This document shows, one piece after another, positions 1-11,112 of a stretch of 64,000 nt of DNA. The notes below the pieces were generated by a model, which worked only from the letters and a program-made list of their open reading frames with translations, was not told the origin of the DNA and did not search any database. Source of the stretch: Corynebacterium kalidii. Its GTDB lineage: Bacteria > Actinomycetota > Actinomycetes > Mycobacteriales > Mycobacteriaceae. Numbering within the stretch: position 1 is the first letter of the stretch; each line of letters begins with the position of its first letter. A program made the position numbers and the translations under genes. The stretch is from NCBI RefSeq assembly GCF_022869005.1, contig NZ_JALIEA010000012.1, positions 248,001 to 312,000 of the forward strand, given 5' to 3'.

Positions 1-918
1 CCGACCCACGCGACCCCAGAGCACGGCGACCGGCAGACCGCGGTGGAGGAGGACCTGCTCCAGCGGGTCCTGGACTCCTTCTCCGGATGCGACGACCCCC
101 GGCTCAGGGAGATCATGGAGGCTGTCGTCCGGCACCTCCACGGCCTGATCCGGGAGGTCCGGCTCACCGAGGACGAATGGCGCCACGCCATCGACTTCCT
201 GACCCAGGTCGGCCACATCACCGACGACACCCGGCAGGAGTTCATCCTGCTGTCCGACACACTCGGTGCGTCGATGCAGACGATCGCCGTGAACAACGAG
301 GCCTACCGCAACGCCACCGAGGCCACCGTGTTCGGCCCGTTCTTCGTCGACGACGCCCCGGCGATCCCGCTGGGCGGTGACATCGCCGCCGGCGCCCAGG
401 GCGAGCCCGCCTGGATCGAGGGGACGGTCACCGACACCGACGGGACCCCCGTCCCCGGGGCCCGTATCGAGGTGTGGGAGTGCGACGAGGAAGGCCTGTA
501 CGACGTGCAGTACGACGACGGCCGGACCGCCGCCCGGGCCCACCTGGTCAGCGACGAGCAGGGCCGTTACCGGTTCTGGGGGCTGACACCGGTGCCGTAC
601 CCCATTCCGCACGACGGGCCGGTCGGACGCATGCTCGACGCGGTGGGACGCTCCCCGGTACGCGCAGCCCACCTGCACTTCATGGTCACCGCGCCGGGGT
701 TGCGCCGGTTGGTCACCCACATCTTCGTCGACGGTGACCCGCAGCTGGCGATCGGCGATTCGGTGTTCGGGGTGAAGGATTCCCTGGTGACCGCCTTCGA
801 GCGACAGCCGGCCGGGACCGCGACGCCCGACGGCCGGGATCTCGGCGGGAAGGAATGGAGCAGGGCGCGGTTCGACATCGTCCTGGCCCCGGAGGATATC
901 CCCGACACACACCACTGA
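1..918 (+). CDS. Intradiol ring-cleavage dioxygenase, hydroxyquinol 1,2-dioxygenase type (5' partial)
   Basis: Non-heme Fe(III) enzyme that opens a 1,2-dihydroxybenzene ring between the hydroxyls, giving a muconate or maleylacetate product in the cytoplasm. The N-terminal dioxygenase dimerisation domain is followed by the catalytic beta sandwich. The four expected iron ligands are visible: Tyr in GLYDVQY, Tyr in PVPYPIPHD, and two His in AAHLHFMV. The DTLGASMQ and EATVFGPFF segments fit the hydroxyquinol branch better than the catechol branch; this is a judgement by eye. The frame is open to base 1. The first in-window start, GTG at 43, has no ribosome site, so the true start probably lies upstream. 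The stop codon sits inside an 11-base tandem repeat. It precedes catA in the same direction. Confidence 0.8.
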   Translation, partial: PTHATPEHGDRQTAVEEDLLQRVLDSFSGCDDPRLREIMEAVVRHLHGLIREVRLTEDEWRHAIDFLTQVGHITDDTRQEFILLSDTLGASMQTIAVNNEAYRNATEATVFGPFFVDDAPAIPLGGDIAAGAQGEPAWIEGTVTDTDGTPVPGARIEVWECDEEGLYDVQYDDGRTAARAHLVSDEQGRYRFWGLTPVPYPIPHDGPVGRMLDAVGRSPVRAAHLHFMVTAPGLRRLVTHIFVDGDPQLAIGDSVFGVKDSLVTAFERQPAGTATPDGRDLGGKEWSRARFDIVLAPEDIPDTHH

Positions 919-2162
<1,244 letters not shown>

Positions 2163-2166
2163 CCCG

Positions 2167-3291
2167 GTGGCGAGCGGGCTGACCATCGAACGGGTCGACA
2201 CGAGGATCCTCGACGTACCGCTGATCCGGCCGCACGGGTTCGCGACGACGACCGCCACCGCACAGTCGGTCCTGCTGGTCAGCGTGACCACCGCCGACGG
2301 GGTGACCGGTTTCGGTGAGGGGGTCGTCCCCGGCGGCCCCTGGTGGGGAGGCGAATCCGTCGAGACGATGAAACCGCTCGTGGACCGCTACCTCGCCCCG
2401 GTGATGGTCGGCCGACGTGTCGACGAACTCGCCGGCATCCTCGCCGACATGGAGAAGGTCGTCGCCAACGCCCGGTTCGCCAAGGCGGCGTGCGACGTCG
2501 CGATCCACGACGCGTGGGCGCGGACGCTCGGCATCCCGGTCCGCGACCTGCTCGGCGGCAGGTTCCGTGACAGCGTCGACGTCACCTGGGCCCTCGGGGT
2601 CCTGCCCGTGGACACCGCCGTCGCGGAGATCGAGGAACGTATCGCCTCCCACGGCCACCGCAGCTTCAAGCTGAAGATGGGCGCCGGCGACCCCGCCCGC
2701 GACGTCGACCGGCTCGTCGCCCTCGCCGGTGAGGTCGGGCACAAGGTGTCGCTGCGCATCGACGTCAACGCACGGTGGGACCGGATCACGGCCCTGCAGC
2801 AGCTGCCCCGGCTGGCGGAGGCGGGCTTCGACCTGTTCGAACAGCCCACCCCGGCGCATGACTTGGCCACGCTCCGCGAGATCACCCGGCGCACCGGCGT
2901 GCCGGTGATGGCCGACGAGTCGGTCTGCTCCCCGGCGGACGCGCTCGCGGTGGTCCGCGCCGAGGCCGCCGACGTCATCGCCCTGAAGACCACGAAACTC
3001 GGGGGACTGCGCGAGTCACTGAAGACCGCCGCGGTCGCCGAGGCAGCCGGGCTGGCCTGCCACGGCGCCACCAGTCTGGAGGGGCCGTTCGGCACCGCGG
3101 CGTCGCTGCACTTTGCCTGCGCGGTCCCGGCGGTCAGCTGGGGCACCGAACTGTTCGGGCCGATGCTGCTGCGTGAGTCGTACACCACCACCGACCTCGT
3201 CTACGCCGACGGGCAGGTCACCCTCCCCGAGGGCCCAGGACTCGGCCTCGACGCGGACTGGGACGCCGTGGAGCGTTTCACCCGGGCCTGA
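2167..3291 (+). CDS. catB: Muconate cycloisomerase
   Basis: Second step of catechol degradation: cycloisomerises cis,cis-muconate to muconolactone. It is an enolase-superfamily enzyme of 374 residues, with an N-terminal capping domain and a TIM barrel. Expected catalytic and metal residues are in place: the KxK pair in FKLKMG (167, 169), Asp 198 in RIDVNAR, Glu 224 in FEQPT, Asp 249 in ADESVC, and Lys 273 in ALKTTKLGG. It starts with GTG 4 bases after catA; no strong ribosome site is seen, so translational coupling with catA is likely. catC follows after a 44-base gap. Confidence 0.93.
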   Translation: MASGLTIERVDTRILDVPLIRPHGFATTTATAQSVLLVSVTTADGVTGFGEGVVPGGPWWGGESVETMKPLVDRYLAPVMVGRRVDELAGILADMEKVVANARFAKAACDVAIHDAWARTLGIPVRDLLGGRFRDSVDVTWALGVLPVDTAVAEIEERIASHGHRSFKLKMGAGDPARDVDRLVALAGEVGHKVSLRIDVNARWDRITALQQLPRLAEAGFDLFEQPTPAHDLATLREITRRTGVPVMADESVCSPADALAVVRAEAADVIALKTTKLGGLRESLKTAAVAEAAGLACHGATSLEGPFGTAASLHFACAVPAVSWGTELFGPMLLRESYTTTDLVYADGQVTLPEGPGLGLDADWDAVERFTRA

Positions 3292-3335
3292 CCGTAGACA
3301 ACCACCACATCCCGAAACCACCAGGAGACAAGACC

Positions 3336-3638
3336 ATGGCACTGTTCCTCGTCCGCATGGACGTCGCGATCCCGCACGACCTCGACCCGGCCGTCGCCGC
3401 CGAGACCATCGCGCGGGAGAAGGAGTACTCCCAGAGACTCCAGCGCAGCGGCGAATGGCGGGACATCTGGCGGATCACCGGCGAGTACTCGAACTACTCC
3501 GTGTTCGACGTCGCCGACGCCGACGAGCTCCACGACATCCTGTGGAACCTCCCGCTGTTCCGGTACATGACCTGCACCGTCACCGCCCTGTCACGCCATC
3601 CGTCCGACATCTCCGCGGACCAGGGGGAGCAGCCGTGA
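3336..3638 (+). CDS. catC: Muconolactone delta-isomerase
   Basis: Third enzyme of the catechol branch: isomerises muconolactone to beta-ketoadipate enol-lactone. At 100 residues it has the family length (about 95) and the typical opening [10 protein letters not shown]. The [10 protein letters not shown] and [11 protein letters not shown] segments are characteristic of CatC. Family members form decamers. The ATG has a good AGGAGA site at 3323-3328. The last four bases overlap the GTG of the next gene (GTGA), a translational-coupling arrangement. A second direct regulator of the cat genes is not visible within the window. Confidence 0.93.
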   Translation: MALFLVRMDVAIPHDLDPAVAAETIAREKEYSQRLQRSGEWRDIWRITGEYSNYSVFDVADADELHDILWNLPLFRYMTCTVTALSRHPSDISADQGEQP

Positions 3639-4783
3639 CCCGGCACGGCACCGACACCCCCGGCTTCCCCTTCTCGGCGGTCGTCGGACAGGACGACCTC
3701 CGGCTCGCCCTGATCCTCACGGCGATCTCGCCGCGCATCGGCGGTGTCGTCGTCCGTGGCGAGAAAGGGACGGCGAAGACCACCACCGTGCGGGCGTTCG
3801 CCTCGCTGCTCGGCGAGGCACCGCTGGTGAACCTCCCGGTCGGCGCCACCGAGGACCGTGTCGTCGGTTCACTGGACATGGAGACCGTCCTGACCACCGG
3901 ACGTGCTGAGTACCGGCCCGGACTGCTCGCGCAGGCCGACGGTGGCGTGCTCTACGTCGACGAGGTCAACCTCCTCGCGGACCACCTGGTGGACTCGCTG
4001 CTCGACGCCGCGGCCACCGGCCGGGTCACCGTGGAGCGCGACGGCATCTCCCACAGTTCTCCGGCGAACTTCGTCCTGGTGGGCACGATGAACCCGGAGG
4101 AGGGCGAACTACGTCCCCAGCTCCTCGACCGGTTCGGCCTCGCCGTCGACGTCGCCGCGTCGACGCGGCCGGAGACCCGCGTGGAGATCGTCCGCCGTCG
4201 GCTCGCCTTCGAGGACGACCCGCACGCCATGGTCGGTGCGTGGGCGGAGCAGGACGCGCGGACCGCCGCGCGGATCGCCCGGGCCCGCGCCGGTGTCGGC
4301 TCGGTCACCCTCCCCGACGCGGTCCTCAACCAGGTCGCCTGGCTGTGCTCCCGCATCGACCTGGACGGTATGCGCGCCGACCTCGTGATCACCCGCGCCG
4401 CCATCGCGCACGCGGCCTGGCGGGGCGGCGACCGCGTCATTGACGAGGACGTCGACGTCGCGGCCCGGCTCGCCCTGCCGCACCGTCGTCGTCGGCAACC
4501 GTTCGAGGCGCCGGAGATGGAGGAACGCGAGGTCCGCGAGACACTCGAGGAGGCACGACGGTTCTTCGAGGACAACGACGACGGCGGCCCGGTGTCCGAG
4601 GCGGCCGACGACGACACGCAGCCCGGTGCGGAGGTCCTGGTGGACACCGAGAACCCCACCGACGACCAGGCGCAGCAGGGCAGCTCGCAGGCCCGTCCGC
4701 AGATGACCGGGAAGGCAGGTACCGCCGGCTCCGGCGAACCCTTTCGTCCCGCGGGCGGTACGGCTGCAGCGCACCGGGCATGA
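3635..4783 (+). CDS. ChlI-like chelatase AAA+ ATPase (N-terminal half of a frame-interrupted ChlI/ChlD fusion)
   Basis: AAA+ ATPase of the magnesium/cobalt chelatase family; the metal substrate here is unknown. The GTG at 3635 overlaps the catC stop by 4 bases. The Walker A motif GEKGTAKTT is at about 42-50, Walker B LYVDE at about 106-110, and the [20 protein letters not shown] sensor/arginine-finger segment follows. A C-terminal acidic linker (DNDDGG, DDDTQPG) is typical of fused ChlI-ChlD proteins. The reading frame stops at 4783 after GEPFRPA and a short unrelated tail. The next 75 codons of homology resume in the +1 frame from about 4752. If one base in the GGG at 4753-4755 were absent, a 627-residue protein would result, the usual size of the actinobacterial fusion. 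Confidence 0.75.
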   Translation: MTRHGTDTPGFPFSAVVGQDDLRLALILTAISPRIGGVVVRGEKGTAKTTTVRAFASLLGEAPLVNLPVGATEDRVVGSLDMETVLTTGRAEYRPGLLAQADGGVLYVDEVNLLADHLVDSLLDAAATGRVTVERDGISHSSPANFVLVGTMNPEEGELRPQLLDRFGLAVDVAASTRPETRVEIVRRRLAFEDDPHAMVGAWAEQDARTAARIARARAGVGSVTLPDAVLNQVAWLCSRIDLDGMRADLVITRAAIAHAAWRGGDRVIDEDVDVAARLALPHRRRRQPFEAPEMEEREVRETLEEARRFFEDNDDGGPVSEAADDDTQPGAEVLVDTENPTDDQAQQGSSQARPQMTGKAGTAGSGEPFRPAGGTAAAHRA

Positions 4784-4844
4784 GGACGCCACCCCCGGGC
4801 GGCGGTCGCCCGCCTTCACCGCCCAGGGCTCCGATGTCCGGGCG

Positions 4845-5519
4845 GTGAGCGGCGGGCACGGCGTGAACCTCGTCGGCACCGTCATGGCAGCCGCCGACCG
4901 TGGAACCGGCGTCGTCGACGGCATGGTGGACCTCCACCCGTCGGACCTGCGCGGGTCACTGCGCCGTGGACGCGAGGCCAACCTCGTCGTCTTCGTCGTG
5001 GACACCTCGGGCTCGATGTCGGCCCGGTCCCGGGTCAGGGCCGTCACCGGCGCGGTGACGTCCATGCTCACCGACGCCTACCAGCGCCGGGACTCCGTCG
5101 CGGTGATCACCGTCAACGGCGGCCGGCCCACCCTGGTCCTGCCACCCACCCGCTCGGTGGACCTCGCTCGCCGGCGCCTGGACGACATGCCTGTCGGGGG
5201 ACGCACCCCGCTGGCGGAGGGGCTGCTCATGGCCGTGGACGTCATGGAGCGGGAGCACCGGCGCGAGCCGGGGCGCCGTGCGATGCTGGTGGTGATGACC
5301 GACGGGGAGGACACCTCCGACGCCGGTGAGGCGGGCGTGGTCACCGCGGCGCGGCGGGTGGTGAAGGCCGGGCTGTCCGGCAACCTCGTCATCGACTGCG
5401 AGGGCCGGTTGAAGGTGCGCCGGGAACGGGCGTCCGCCCTGGCCGAACTGCTGGGCGGGCCGTGCGTCCGCCTGTCGGAGATGAACGCCGAGAACCTGTC
5501 CACGGCCCTGCGGTTGTGA
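4845..5519 (+). CDS. ChlD-like VWA domain (C-terminal half of the same interrupted gene)
   Basis: Von Willebrand factor A domain with an intact MIDAS motif DTSGSMS (53-59 from the GTG at 4845), the conserved Thr in GGRTPLAEGL, and the later Asp in MTDGEDT. In chelatases this half docks the AAA ring to the large chelatase subunit. Coding homology in this frame begins upstream of the GTG: from about 4752 it reads VRLQRTGH, then PGRRSPAF, the PGRRS signature found between the halves of fused homologues. No ribosome site precedes 4845. So either the product is made by +1 frameshifting from the upstream gene, or the gene is disrupted, or the assembly carries a one-base error. Confidence 0.65.
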   Translation: MSGGHGVNLVGTVMAAADRGTGVVDGMVDLHPSDLRGSLRRGREANLVVFVVDTSGSMSARSRVRAVTGAVTSMLTDAYQRRDSVAVITVNGGRPTLVLPPTRSVDLARRRLDDMPVGGRTPLAEGLLMAVDVMEREHRREPGRRAMLVVMTDGEDTSDAGEAGVVTAARRVVKAGLSGNLVIDCEGRLKVRRERASALAELLGGPCVRLSEMNAENLSTALRL

Positions 5520-5544
5520 GCCATGGCCGGGGCTGGCCGGGGAT

Positions 5545-6981
5545 TCAGCCGTTGTACACCTTCGGCACGGCCACCGCCTTGAGCCCCTCGGCACCGAACT
5601 CGAGACCGTACCCGGACTGCTTGATCCCGCCGAAGGGGATCCGGGGGTCCGGCTTGGCGTGCCCGTTGATCCACACGGTCCCGGCGCGGACCCGACGGGC
5701 GACCTCCAGTGCCCGGTCGCGGTCGGCGGACCACACCGACGCGCCGAGCCCGACGTCGAGAGAATTCGCCAGGGCGACGGCTTCGTCGGCGTCGCGGACC
5801 CGGACGATCGGCAGCGCCGGGCCGAACTGTTCCTCGACGACCAGTGGGTTGTCGGAGGCGACGTCGGAGACGATCGTCGCGGGGTAGAAGTTCCCCGGGC
5901 CGCCGGCGGGGTCGCCACCGGTCAGGATCCGGGCGCCGGCGTCCCGGGCGGCGTCGACGAGGTCGGCGACGATGCGGAACTGCGCCGGGTTCTGCAACGG
6001 GCCGAGCACGTTGTCCTCGTCGGTGCCCGGCCCCATCGGGACCGCTGCGGCGATCTCGGCCAGGGCGGCGCAGAGGTCATCGTAGACGGCGTCGGTGGCG
6101 TAGACACGTTTGACGGCCGCGCAGGTCTGCCCGGTGTTGATGAACGCACCCCAGAAGAGGTCCTCGGCGATGGCCGCAGGGTCGCAGTCGTCCAGGATGA
6201 TGGCGGGGTCGTTCCCGCCGAGCTCCAGCGTCAGCCTCTTGAGGGTGCCGGCACCGGCCGCCGCGATGGCGCGGCCGGTGGGGATGGAGCCAGTGAACAT
6301 GATCTTGCCGATGCCGGGGTGTCCGCTCAGCCGGGCCCCGACGTCCCGTCCCCCTGACACGACGTGGAGCACCCCGTCCGGCAGTGCCTGGTTGAGGACG
6401 TGCACGAGCGACAGCACGCTGAGGGGGGTGTACTCCGAGGGCTTGACCACGGCGGTGTTGCCCATGCGCAGGGCGGCGGCGACCTGCCACACGGTGATCA
6501 TCAACGGCCAGTTCCACGGGCCGATCGCGCCGACGACGCCGATGGGTTCATAGGCCAGTGTGGCGTGAGCCCCGGTGTCCCCGGTGTCCCCGCCATCCCC
6601 TGCGTTCCCCGGCTCGCTGACGAGGGTCTCGCCGGGTGTCTCGAAGCCGGCGGTGGCCCGCAGCCAGTCGCCGCACATGGCCACCTCCATCCGCGCATTC
6701 GGACCGTTGAGGGGTTTGCCGGTCTCCCGGGTCAGCAGCTGGGCGAGGTCCTCGGCATGGGCGTCGACGGCGTCGGCGGCGGCGCGCAGCAGCCGGGACC
6801 GTTCCTCGTGGCCGAGGGCCTCCCACCCGGGTTGGGCGGTGGTCGCCGCATCCACCGCACGGTCGAGGTCGTCGACGCCCTGCTCGGGGGCGTGACCGAT
6901 CACCTCGCCGGTGGCGGGGTCCGGGATCGCCCTGCCGGAGGGGTCCGTCGCGTCGATCGCCGTCAGTAGGTCTGTGTACAT
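5545..6981 (-). CDS. NAD(P)-dependent aldehyde dehydrogenase
   Basis: Oxidises an aldehyde to a carboxylate in the cytoplasm. At 478 residues it is a full-length ALDH. The GPWNWPL and FTGSIPTGR cofactor segments are present, with the general base Glu in LELGGNDP and the catalytic Cys in GQTCAA. The ATG at 6981 has an AAGGAG site at 6990-6995; longer readings run into the divergent regulator. A Gly/Asp/Thr-rich insertion (GDGGDTGDTG) interrupts the N-terminal part. It is divergent from an AraC regulator and near a flavin amine oxidase, so oxidation of an amine-derived aldehyde is the likeliest role. The specific substrate cannot be read from the sequence. Confidence 0.88.
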   Translation of the reverse strand: MYTDLLTAIDATDPSGRAIPDPATGEVIGHAPEQGVDDLDRAVDAATTAQPGWEALGHEERSRLLRAAADAVDAHAEDLAQLLTRETGKPLNGPNARMEVAMCGDWLRATAGFETPGETLVSEPGNAGDGGDTGDTGAHATLAYEPIGVVGAIGPWNWPLMITVWQVAAALRMGNTAVVKPSEYTPLSVLSLVHVLNQALPDGVLHVVSGGRDVGARLSGHPGIGKIMFTGSIPTGRAIAAAGAGTLKRLTLELGGNDPAIILDDCDPAAIAEDLFWGAFINTGQTCAAVKRVYATDAVYDDLCAALAEIAAAVPMGPGTDEDNVLGPLQNPAQFRIVADLVDAARDAGARILTGGDPAGGPGNFYPATIVSDVASDNPLVVEEQFGPALPIVRVRDADEAVALANSLDVGLGASVWSADRDRALEVARRVRAGTVWINGHAKPDPRIPFGGIKQSGYGLEFGAEGLKAVAVPKVYNG

Positions 6982-7195
6982 GTCTATTCGCTCCTTGAAC
7001 GGTGGGGTGCGGGCCGGGGCTGCTGACGGGGCTCCGGTGGGAATCCCGTGGTAGGGACGATTCTGCCGTGCCCGACGTATAGGGAATTGCTTTATTGCGC
7101 AGGGTTTTTGTTCTGGAGTGTGTGACGGACGCCATAGGCTTGGCGATATCCCGGACGACAGGACCGGATGCTTTTCCCTCGGGCAGGAGGACGAC

Positions 7196-8191
7196 GTGAC
7201 GACCAGTGTGGGGACGACCGTGGAGACCACCACGACCCATGATTTCGCGCAGTGGACGGAGGTGATCACCCGCACGTTCCGTGGCATACGGGTGAGCGGT
7301 CCGTCCGCGGATTTCACCGCGGAGGCCAGGCACGTGCACCTCGGTGACGTGGAGTTGTTCGACATGCACACCGGTCCCCACACCGTCGGGCACCCCGACG
7401 TCGGGGCGGTGGTGGCCGGTAGGCCGGCCGGGGGAGAGGGGCGTGGGGTGCCGATGTGCAAGCTCAGCCTGCAGATGGAGGGCAGCTGCCTGTTGTCGCA
7501 GGACTCCCGCTCCTGCGAGCTGCGGCCCGGGGACCTGGCGCTCTACACCGGCGAGCGGGCGTACTCCCTGGAGTTCCCGCAGCGGCAGCGCAGCCTCGTG
7601 GTCTTCTTCCCCCGCTCCTACATCCACCTGCGTGACGACGAGCTCGCGGCGATCACCGCGACGGCGGTCTCCGGGGACGTGGGCCTGGGGAAGGTGGCCG
7701 TCCCGCTGTTCCGGCAGCTCGCCGGGAACCTCGACGAACTACGAGGTACCCACGGGCAGTCGCTGATCCGCTCGTCCCTCGACGTCCTCGTCACCGTCCT
7801 GGCGGACCATGCACAACGGACCCGGCACGGGGACGGTCCGGCGGCGGGGGAGGTCGCCCAGTCCGAGGTGTTCCGGCGGGCGGTGGGTTACATCGACTCC
7901 CACCTGGCGGACCCGGACCTGTCCCCGGGCAGTGTGGCCCGTGAGCTCTACGTCTCGGTCCGCAGTCTGCACGCGCATTTCGCGGAGCAGCATCTCACGG
8001 TGGCGTCCTACATCCGGTCGCGGCGTCTCAGTGCGATCCACTCGGACCTCGCCGACCCCCAGCTCAGCGGGGAGACCGTGCAGTCGATCAGCGCACGGCA
8101 CGGGCTCTTCGACGCCTCCCACGTGTCCAAGGCGTTCCGGTCCGAGTACGGGGAGTCCCCGCGGGCCTACCGGTCACGCCTGCACCGGTGA
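7196..8191 (+). CDS. AraC-family transcriptional regulator
   Basis: 331-residue regulator with an N-terminal AraC-binding-like cupin domain (about 1-200) and a C-terminal pair of helix-turn-helix motifs (about 230-331), ending in SHVSKAFRSEYGESPRAYR, which is characteristic of the second HTH. This resembles the NphR/FeaR-like group that controls amine or aromatic degradation, by layout only. GTG at 7196 is chosen because CAGGAGG lies at 7184-7190. It is divergent from the aldehyde dehydrogenase, which it probably controls, and convergent with the amine oxidase, with only 12 bases between stops. Confidence 0.87.
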   Translation: MTTSVGTTVETTTTHDFAQWTEVITRTFRGIRVSGPSADFTAEARHVHLGDVELFDMHTGPHTVGHPDVGAVVAGRPAGGEGRGVPMCKLSLQMEGSCLLSQDSRSCELRPGDLALYTGERAYSLEFPQRQRSLVVFFPRSYIHLRDDELAAITATAVSGDVGLGKVAVPLFRQLAGNLDELRGTHGQSLIRSSLDVLVTVLADHAQRTRHGDGPAAGEVAQSEVFRRAVGYIDSHLADPDLSPGSVARELYVSVRSLHAHFAEQHLTVASYIRSRRLSAIHSDLADPQLSGETVQSISARHGLFDASHVSKAFRSEYGESPRAYRSRLHR

Positions 8192-8203
8192 CGGCCGGGC
8201 GGG

Positions 8204-9511
8204 TCAGGCCAGTTCCCGGATCACCGTGCGCGCGGTGGTCACACCCATCTCCAGGGCGCCGTCGACGCACACCCCGCGCCATCCGTTCGCCCAGTCCGAG
8301 CCGGCGAAGTGCAGGCGGGTCCCGGTGTCGCGGAAGTGGTGCCAGCTGTCGGTGAACTGGCCGGTGCGCGGGGTCGCCCAGGCCTGTCCGCTCCACCGGT
8401 CGGCGACCCAGTCGTGGCCCGTGCAGTCGATGACCTCCAGGTCGTCCCGCCATTGGTCGATGACCCGCTGGCCGCACGCGGGGTCGTCCAGGTCGAGCCG
8501 GTCATGGTAGGAGCCGAAGCCGACGATGATCGTGGCGTCGTCGGTGAACACCTCGGAGCGCAGCATGTTCACCGGGTAGGGCTGCGGGGCCATCCCCAGG
8601 ATGCGGTGGTGGCCCTTGACCTTGATCCAGATCTTCGCACCGGTGGAGTTCCACTTCTCGGCCACGACCTTCGCCATGGGGGCGGGTAGCGGCGGGTCGA
8701 AGGAGACCGTACCCAGCGCACCGACGGGGACGGTGACCACCACCGCGTCGCAGGAGATCTCCTCGCCGCCGTCCAGGGTGACCACCGCACCGGTCGTCGT
8801 GTGGGCGATCCCGGTCACCGGGGTGGACAGGCGGACGGGTTTCTCCAGGTCGCCGGCGACGCCCTCGTAGAGGCCGCGCATCCCGTTGTCGAGCTTGAAG
8901 CCGAGGGTCTGTGCGTCGACCGCGGCCATGTTGTGGTCGCACAGGGCGGCCCACTGTTTGGCCATCAGCACCGACCCCTGCCGCGGTTCACCGATGAACC
9001 CGCCGGACCAGTAGGCGTCGGTGAGGTCGATCTCCTCCTGCGAGAAGTCGCCGTCGGCCAGTTCGTCGAACACGGTGCGCTGGTCCGCGGCGAGGAACTC
9101 CTCGCGCAGGGCGGGGTCGTCGAGGGCCGAGAGCTGGTTGTAGGGGTTCGGGAAGAACCTGCGGGACCCTTCGTAGACACGGTCCATGGCGCGTTCGCGG
9201 CGCCGGTCGAGTTCCTCCTCGGTGCCACGGTGCACGGTGCCGCCGCTGAGCCAGTAGGCGTCGTCGACGTCCGGGCTGGCGTAGATCCCCTGGTTGTAGC
9301 GGGTGATCTCCGCCCAGATGTGCGGCTGGTGCCAGTGCACCCAGGTGGCGCCGAGTTCGAGGGGCGCGCCCATCCGGTCGTCGGTCCAGGCGCGGCCACC
9401 GATGCGGTCCCGGGCCTCGACGACCTCGACGTCGATGCCGGCCGACTGCAGTTCCCGGGCGGCGACGAGTCCGGCGAATCCTGCTCCGACGACGACTACT
9501 TTCCTGCTCAT
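8204..9511 (-). CDS. Flavin monoamine oxidase family protein
   Basis: FAD-dependent oxidase that would convert a primary amine to aldehyde, ammonia and hydrogen peroxide. Length is 435 residues. The dinucleotide-binding motif VVVGAGFAG (6-14) is followed by the EARDRIGGRAW signature of monoamine oxidases and LGATWVHW. The C-terminal FAD contact is in HFAGSDWANGW, and WSGQAWAT also resembles putrescine oxidase-like members. The ATG at 9511 has an AAGGAG site. The next gene upstream on this strand is an APC permease 93 bases away, and an aldehyde dehydrogenase lies nearby, so an amine uptake and oxidation unit is likely. Candidate substrates are tyramine, phenethylamine or putrescine. Confidence 0.85.
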   Translation of the reverse strand: MSRKVVVVGAGFAGLVAARELQSAGIDVEVVEARDRIGGRAWTDDRMGAPLELGATWVHWHQPHIWAEITRYNQGIYASPDVDDAYWLSGGTVHRGTEEELDRRRERAMDRVYEGSRRFFPNPYNQLSALDDPALREEFLAADQRTVFDELADGDFSQEEIDLTDAYWSGGFIGEPRQGSVLMAKQWAALCDHNMAAVDAQTLGFKLDNGMRGLYEGVAGDLEKPVRLSTPVTGIAHTTTGAVVTLDGGEEISCDAVVVTVPVGALGTVSFDPPLPAPMAKVVAEKWNSTGAKIWIKVKGHHRILGMAPQPYPVNMLRSEVFTDDATIIVGFGSYHDRLDLDDPACGQRVIDQWRDDLEVIDCTGHDWVADRWSGQAWATPRTGQFTDSWHHFRDTGTRLHFAGSDWANGWRGVCVDGALEMGVTTARTVIRELA

Positions 9512-9560
9512 GGTGTTCTCCTTGGTGGTGTTGTTGGGTGGGGACGTGGGGGATGAGAGG

Positions 9561-9612
9561 GTGGTTCAGCGGGGTGGTTCAGTGGAGTGGTTCAGTGGAG
9601 TGGTTCAGCGGG
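9561..9612 (-). repeat. 13-bp tandem repeat spanning the stop codon of the APC permease
   Basis: Four copies of a 13-base unit (plus-strand form GTGGTTCAGYGGR) at 9561-9573, 9574-9586, 9587-9599 and 9600-9612. The copy at 9600-9612 contains the permease stop (TGA at 9607-9605 on the minus strand). The other three repeat the TGA in the 3' untranslated side. Confidence 0.85.
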
Positions 9613-11059
9613 GGACAGACACCGGCTCCGTGGGCTCCGGGAGGACGTCCATGTCGACCGTCCCGTTGGGGAAGCGCAGGGACCAGAGTGCCCCGAAGAC
9701 CCCGGCGCCGATGATGATGCCGGGCATGATGAACACCATGGACCGCGGCGACTCCTCGCCGATCATGATGTCGAAGTTGACGAGGATGAGGATCGCCACC
9801 ACCAGCATCGCCACCGCGGAGACGGCCGGTGCGACCACCCGGGTGAACACGCCGAATCCGTGGTGGTCACGCCGGAACCAGACGAGCACCGCCACCGACG
9901 TCACCGCCAGCAGGAAGACCAGGCCGAATGCGGCCGCCGTCGAGAACCAGGTGAACAGGGTGATCACCGGGAACAGTTCGCCCAGTTCGGAGCCGCGCCC
10001 GGCCAGGGCGAAGACCACGACGATGACGACGCCCACGGCCGACTGCGTGAGTGAACCTGCCACGGGTGCCCCGTTCCTGCCGGGCGTCCCGAGGAACCGG
10101 GGCAGCACCCCGGAGCGCCCGAGGGCGAAGAAATAGCGGGCCGCGGCGTTGTGGAAGGCCAGGAGGGCGGCGAGGACGCTGGTGACGAACAGGAGGTGCA
10201 CGACGTCCGACAGCAGTGGAGAGAACTCCGAGAGCCAGACGAACACCAGGTCGGGACCGTAGGTCCGTGACTCGTCGATGATGCCGGAGGGGCCGACCCC
10301 CATCGTCAGGGCCCACGTCGACAGGGCGTAGAACAGGGCGATGATGCTCACCGCGATGTAGGTCGCCCGCGGGACCGTCCTGCTCGGGTCCTTCGCCTCC
10401 TCGGAGTAGATCGCACCGGACTCGAAGCCCATGAACGCGGCGATGGAGAAGGCGAGGAGGACGCCGACCCCCGGGGTGAGGAACTGCTCGGGGAGGACGG
10501 AGTCGGCGCTGATCCCCTCCTGGGGGTTCGTCAGGGCGAAACCCATGACCACCAGGACGACCAGGAACTCGAGGGTCACCAGCACCCCGATGACCCTGGC
10601 CGAGAGGTCGACGTTGCTGACCCCCAGCAGGGTGACGATGATCCATCCGACGGCCCCGGCGACCCACCAGGGGACGCTGAGCCCGGTCCAGGTGGCGAGT
10701 GCGGCGGAGAGGGAGAAGCCGAACAGTCCGTAGAGCGCGACCTGGAGCATGTTGTAGACGACCAGTGCCAGCAGCGCGGCGGCGATGCCGTGCCGGGGGC
10801 CGAGCCCCTCGGAGATGTAGGCGTAGAACGCCCCGGCGTTGTGCACCCGGGAGCTCATCGCACAGTAGCCGACGGCGAAGAGGACGAGCGCCGCCCCGAG
10901 GACCAGGTAGCCGACGGGGAGCCCGAGCAGGCCCGAGACGGCGAACGTGGTCGGCGCACCACCGGCGAGGACGGTGAGTGGTGCCGAGGCCGCGATGATC
11001 ATGAACACGAGGGCGGCTGTACCGAGTCGCCCTTTCTTCAGTGTGGTGTTGTCGCTCAT
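9605..11059 (-). CDS. APC-superfamily amino acid/amine permease
   Basis: Inner-membrane importer of 484 residues with about 12 predicted membrane segments, beginning near LGTAALVFMIIAASAPLTVL, where the unwound TM1 of the APC fold normally sits. The GFESGAIYSEEAKDPSR motif in TM6 to loop 6 is typical of the amino acid-polyamine-organocation family. The ATG at 11059 is preceded by GGAGC. Longer readings extend into the divergent promoter and are rejected. Position directly upstream of the amine oxidase suggests the permease supplies its substrate. The 3' end is made of a tandem repeat. Confidence 0.85.
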   Translation of the reverse strand: MSDNTTLKKGRLGTAALVFMIIAASAPLTVLAGGAPTTFAVSGLLGLPVGYLVLGAALVLFAVGYCAMSSRVHNAGAFYAYISEGLGPRHGIAAALLALVVYNMLQVALYGLFGFSLSAALATWTGLSVPWWVAGAVGWIIVTLLGVSNVDLSARVIGVLVTLEFLVVLVVMGFALTNPQEGISADSVLPEQFLTPGVGVLLAFSIAAFMGFESGAIYSEEAKDPSRTVPRATYIAVSIIALFYALSTWALTMGVGPSGIIDESRTYGPDLVFVWLSEFSPLLSDVVHLLFVTSVLAALLAFHNAAARYFFALGRSGVLPRFLGTPGRNGAPVAGSLTQSAVGVVIVVVFALAGRGSELGELFPVITLFTWFSTAAAFGLVFLLAVTSVAVLVWFRRDHHGFGVFTRVVAPAVSAVAMLVVAILILVNFDIMIGEESPRSMVFIMPGIIIGAGVFGALWSLRFPNGTVDMDVLPEPTEPVSVPR

Positions 11060-11101
11060 ACAGTGCTCCGCTCTACGGGTCGATGACGCTCTCATTATGA
11101 C

Positions 11102-11112
11102 CTGTGTCACAG
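11102..11112. promoter_or_regulatory. CTGTG-T-CACAG palindrome in a divergent intergenic region
   Basis: An 11-base perfect palindrome lies in the 211-base gap between the divergent APC permease and aromatic-acid MFS genes. It could be an operator for either. It lacks the spacing of a GlxR site. Confidence 0.3.
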
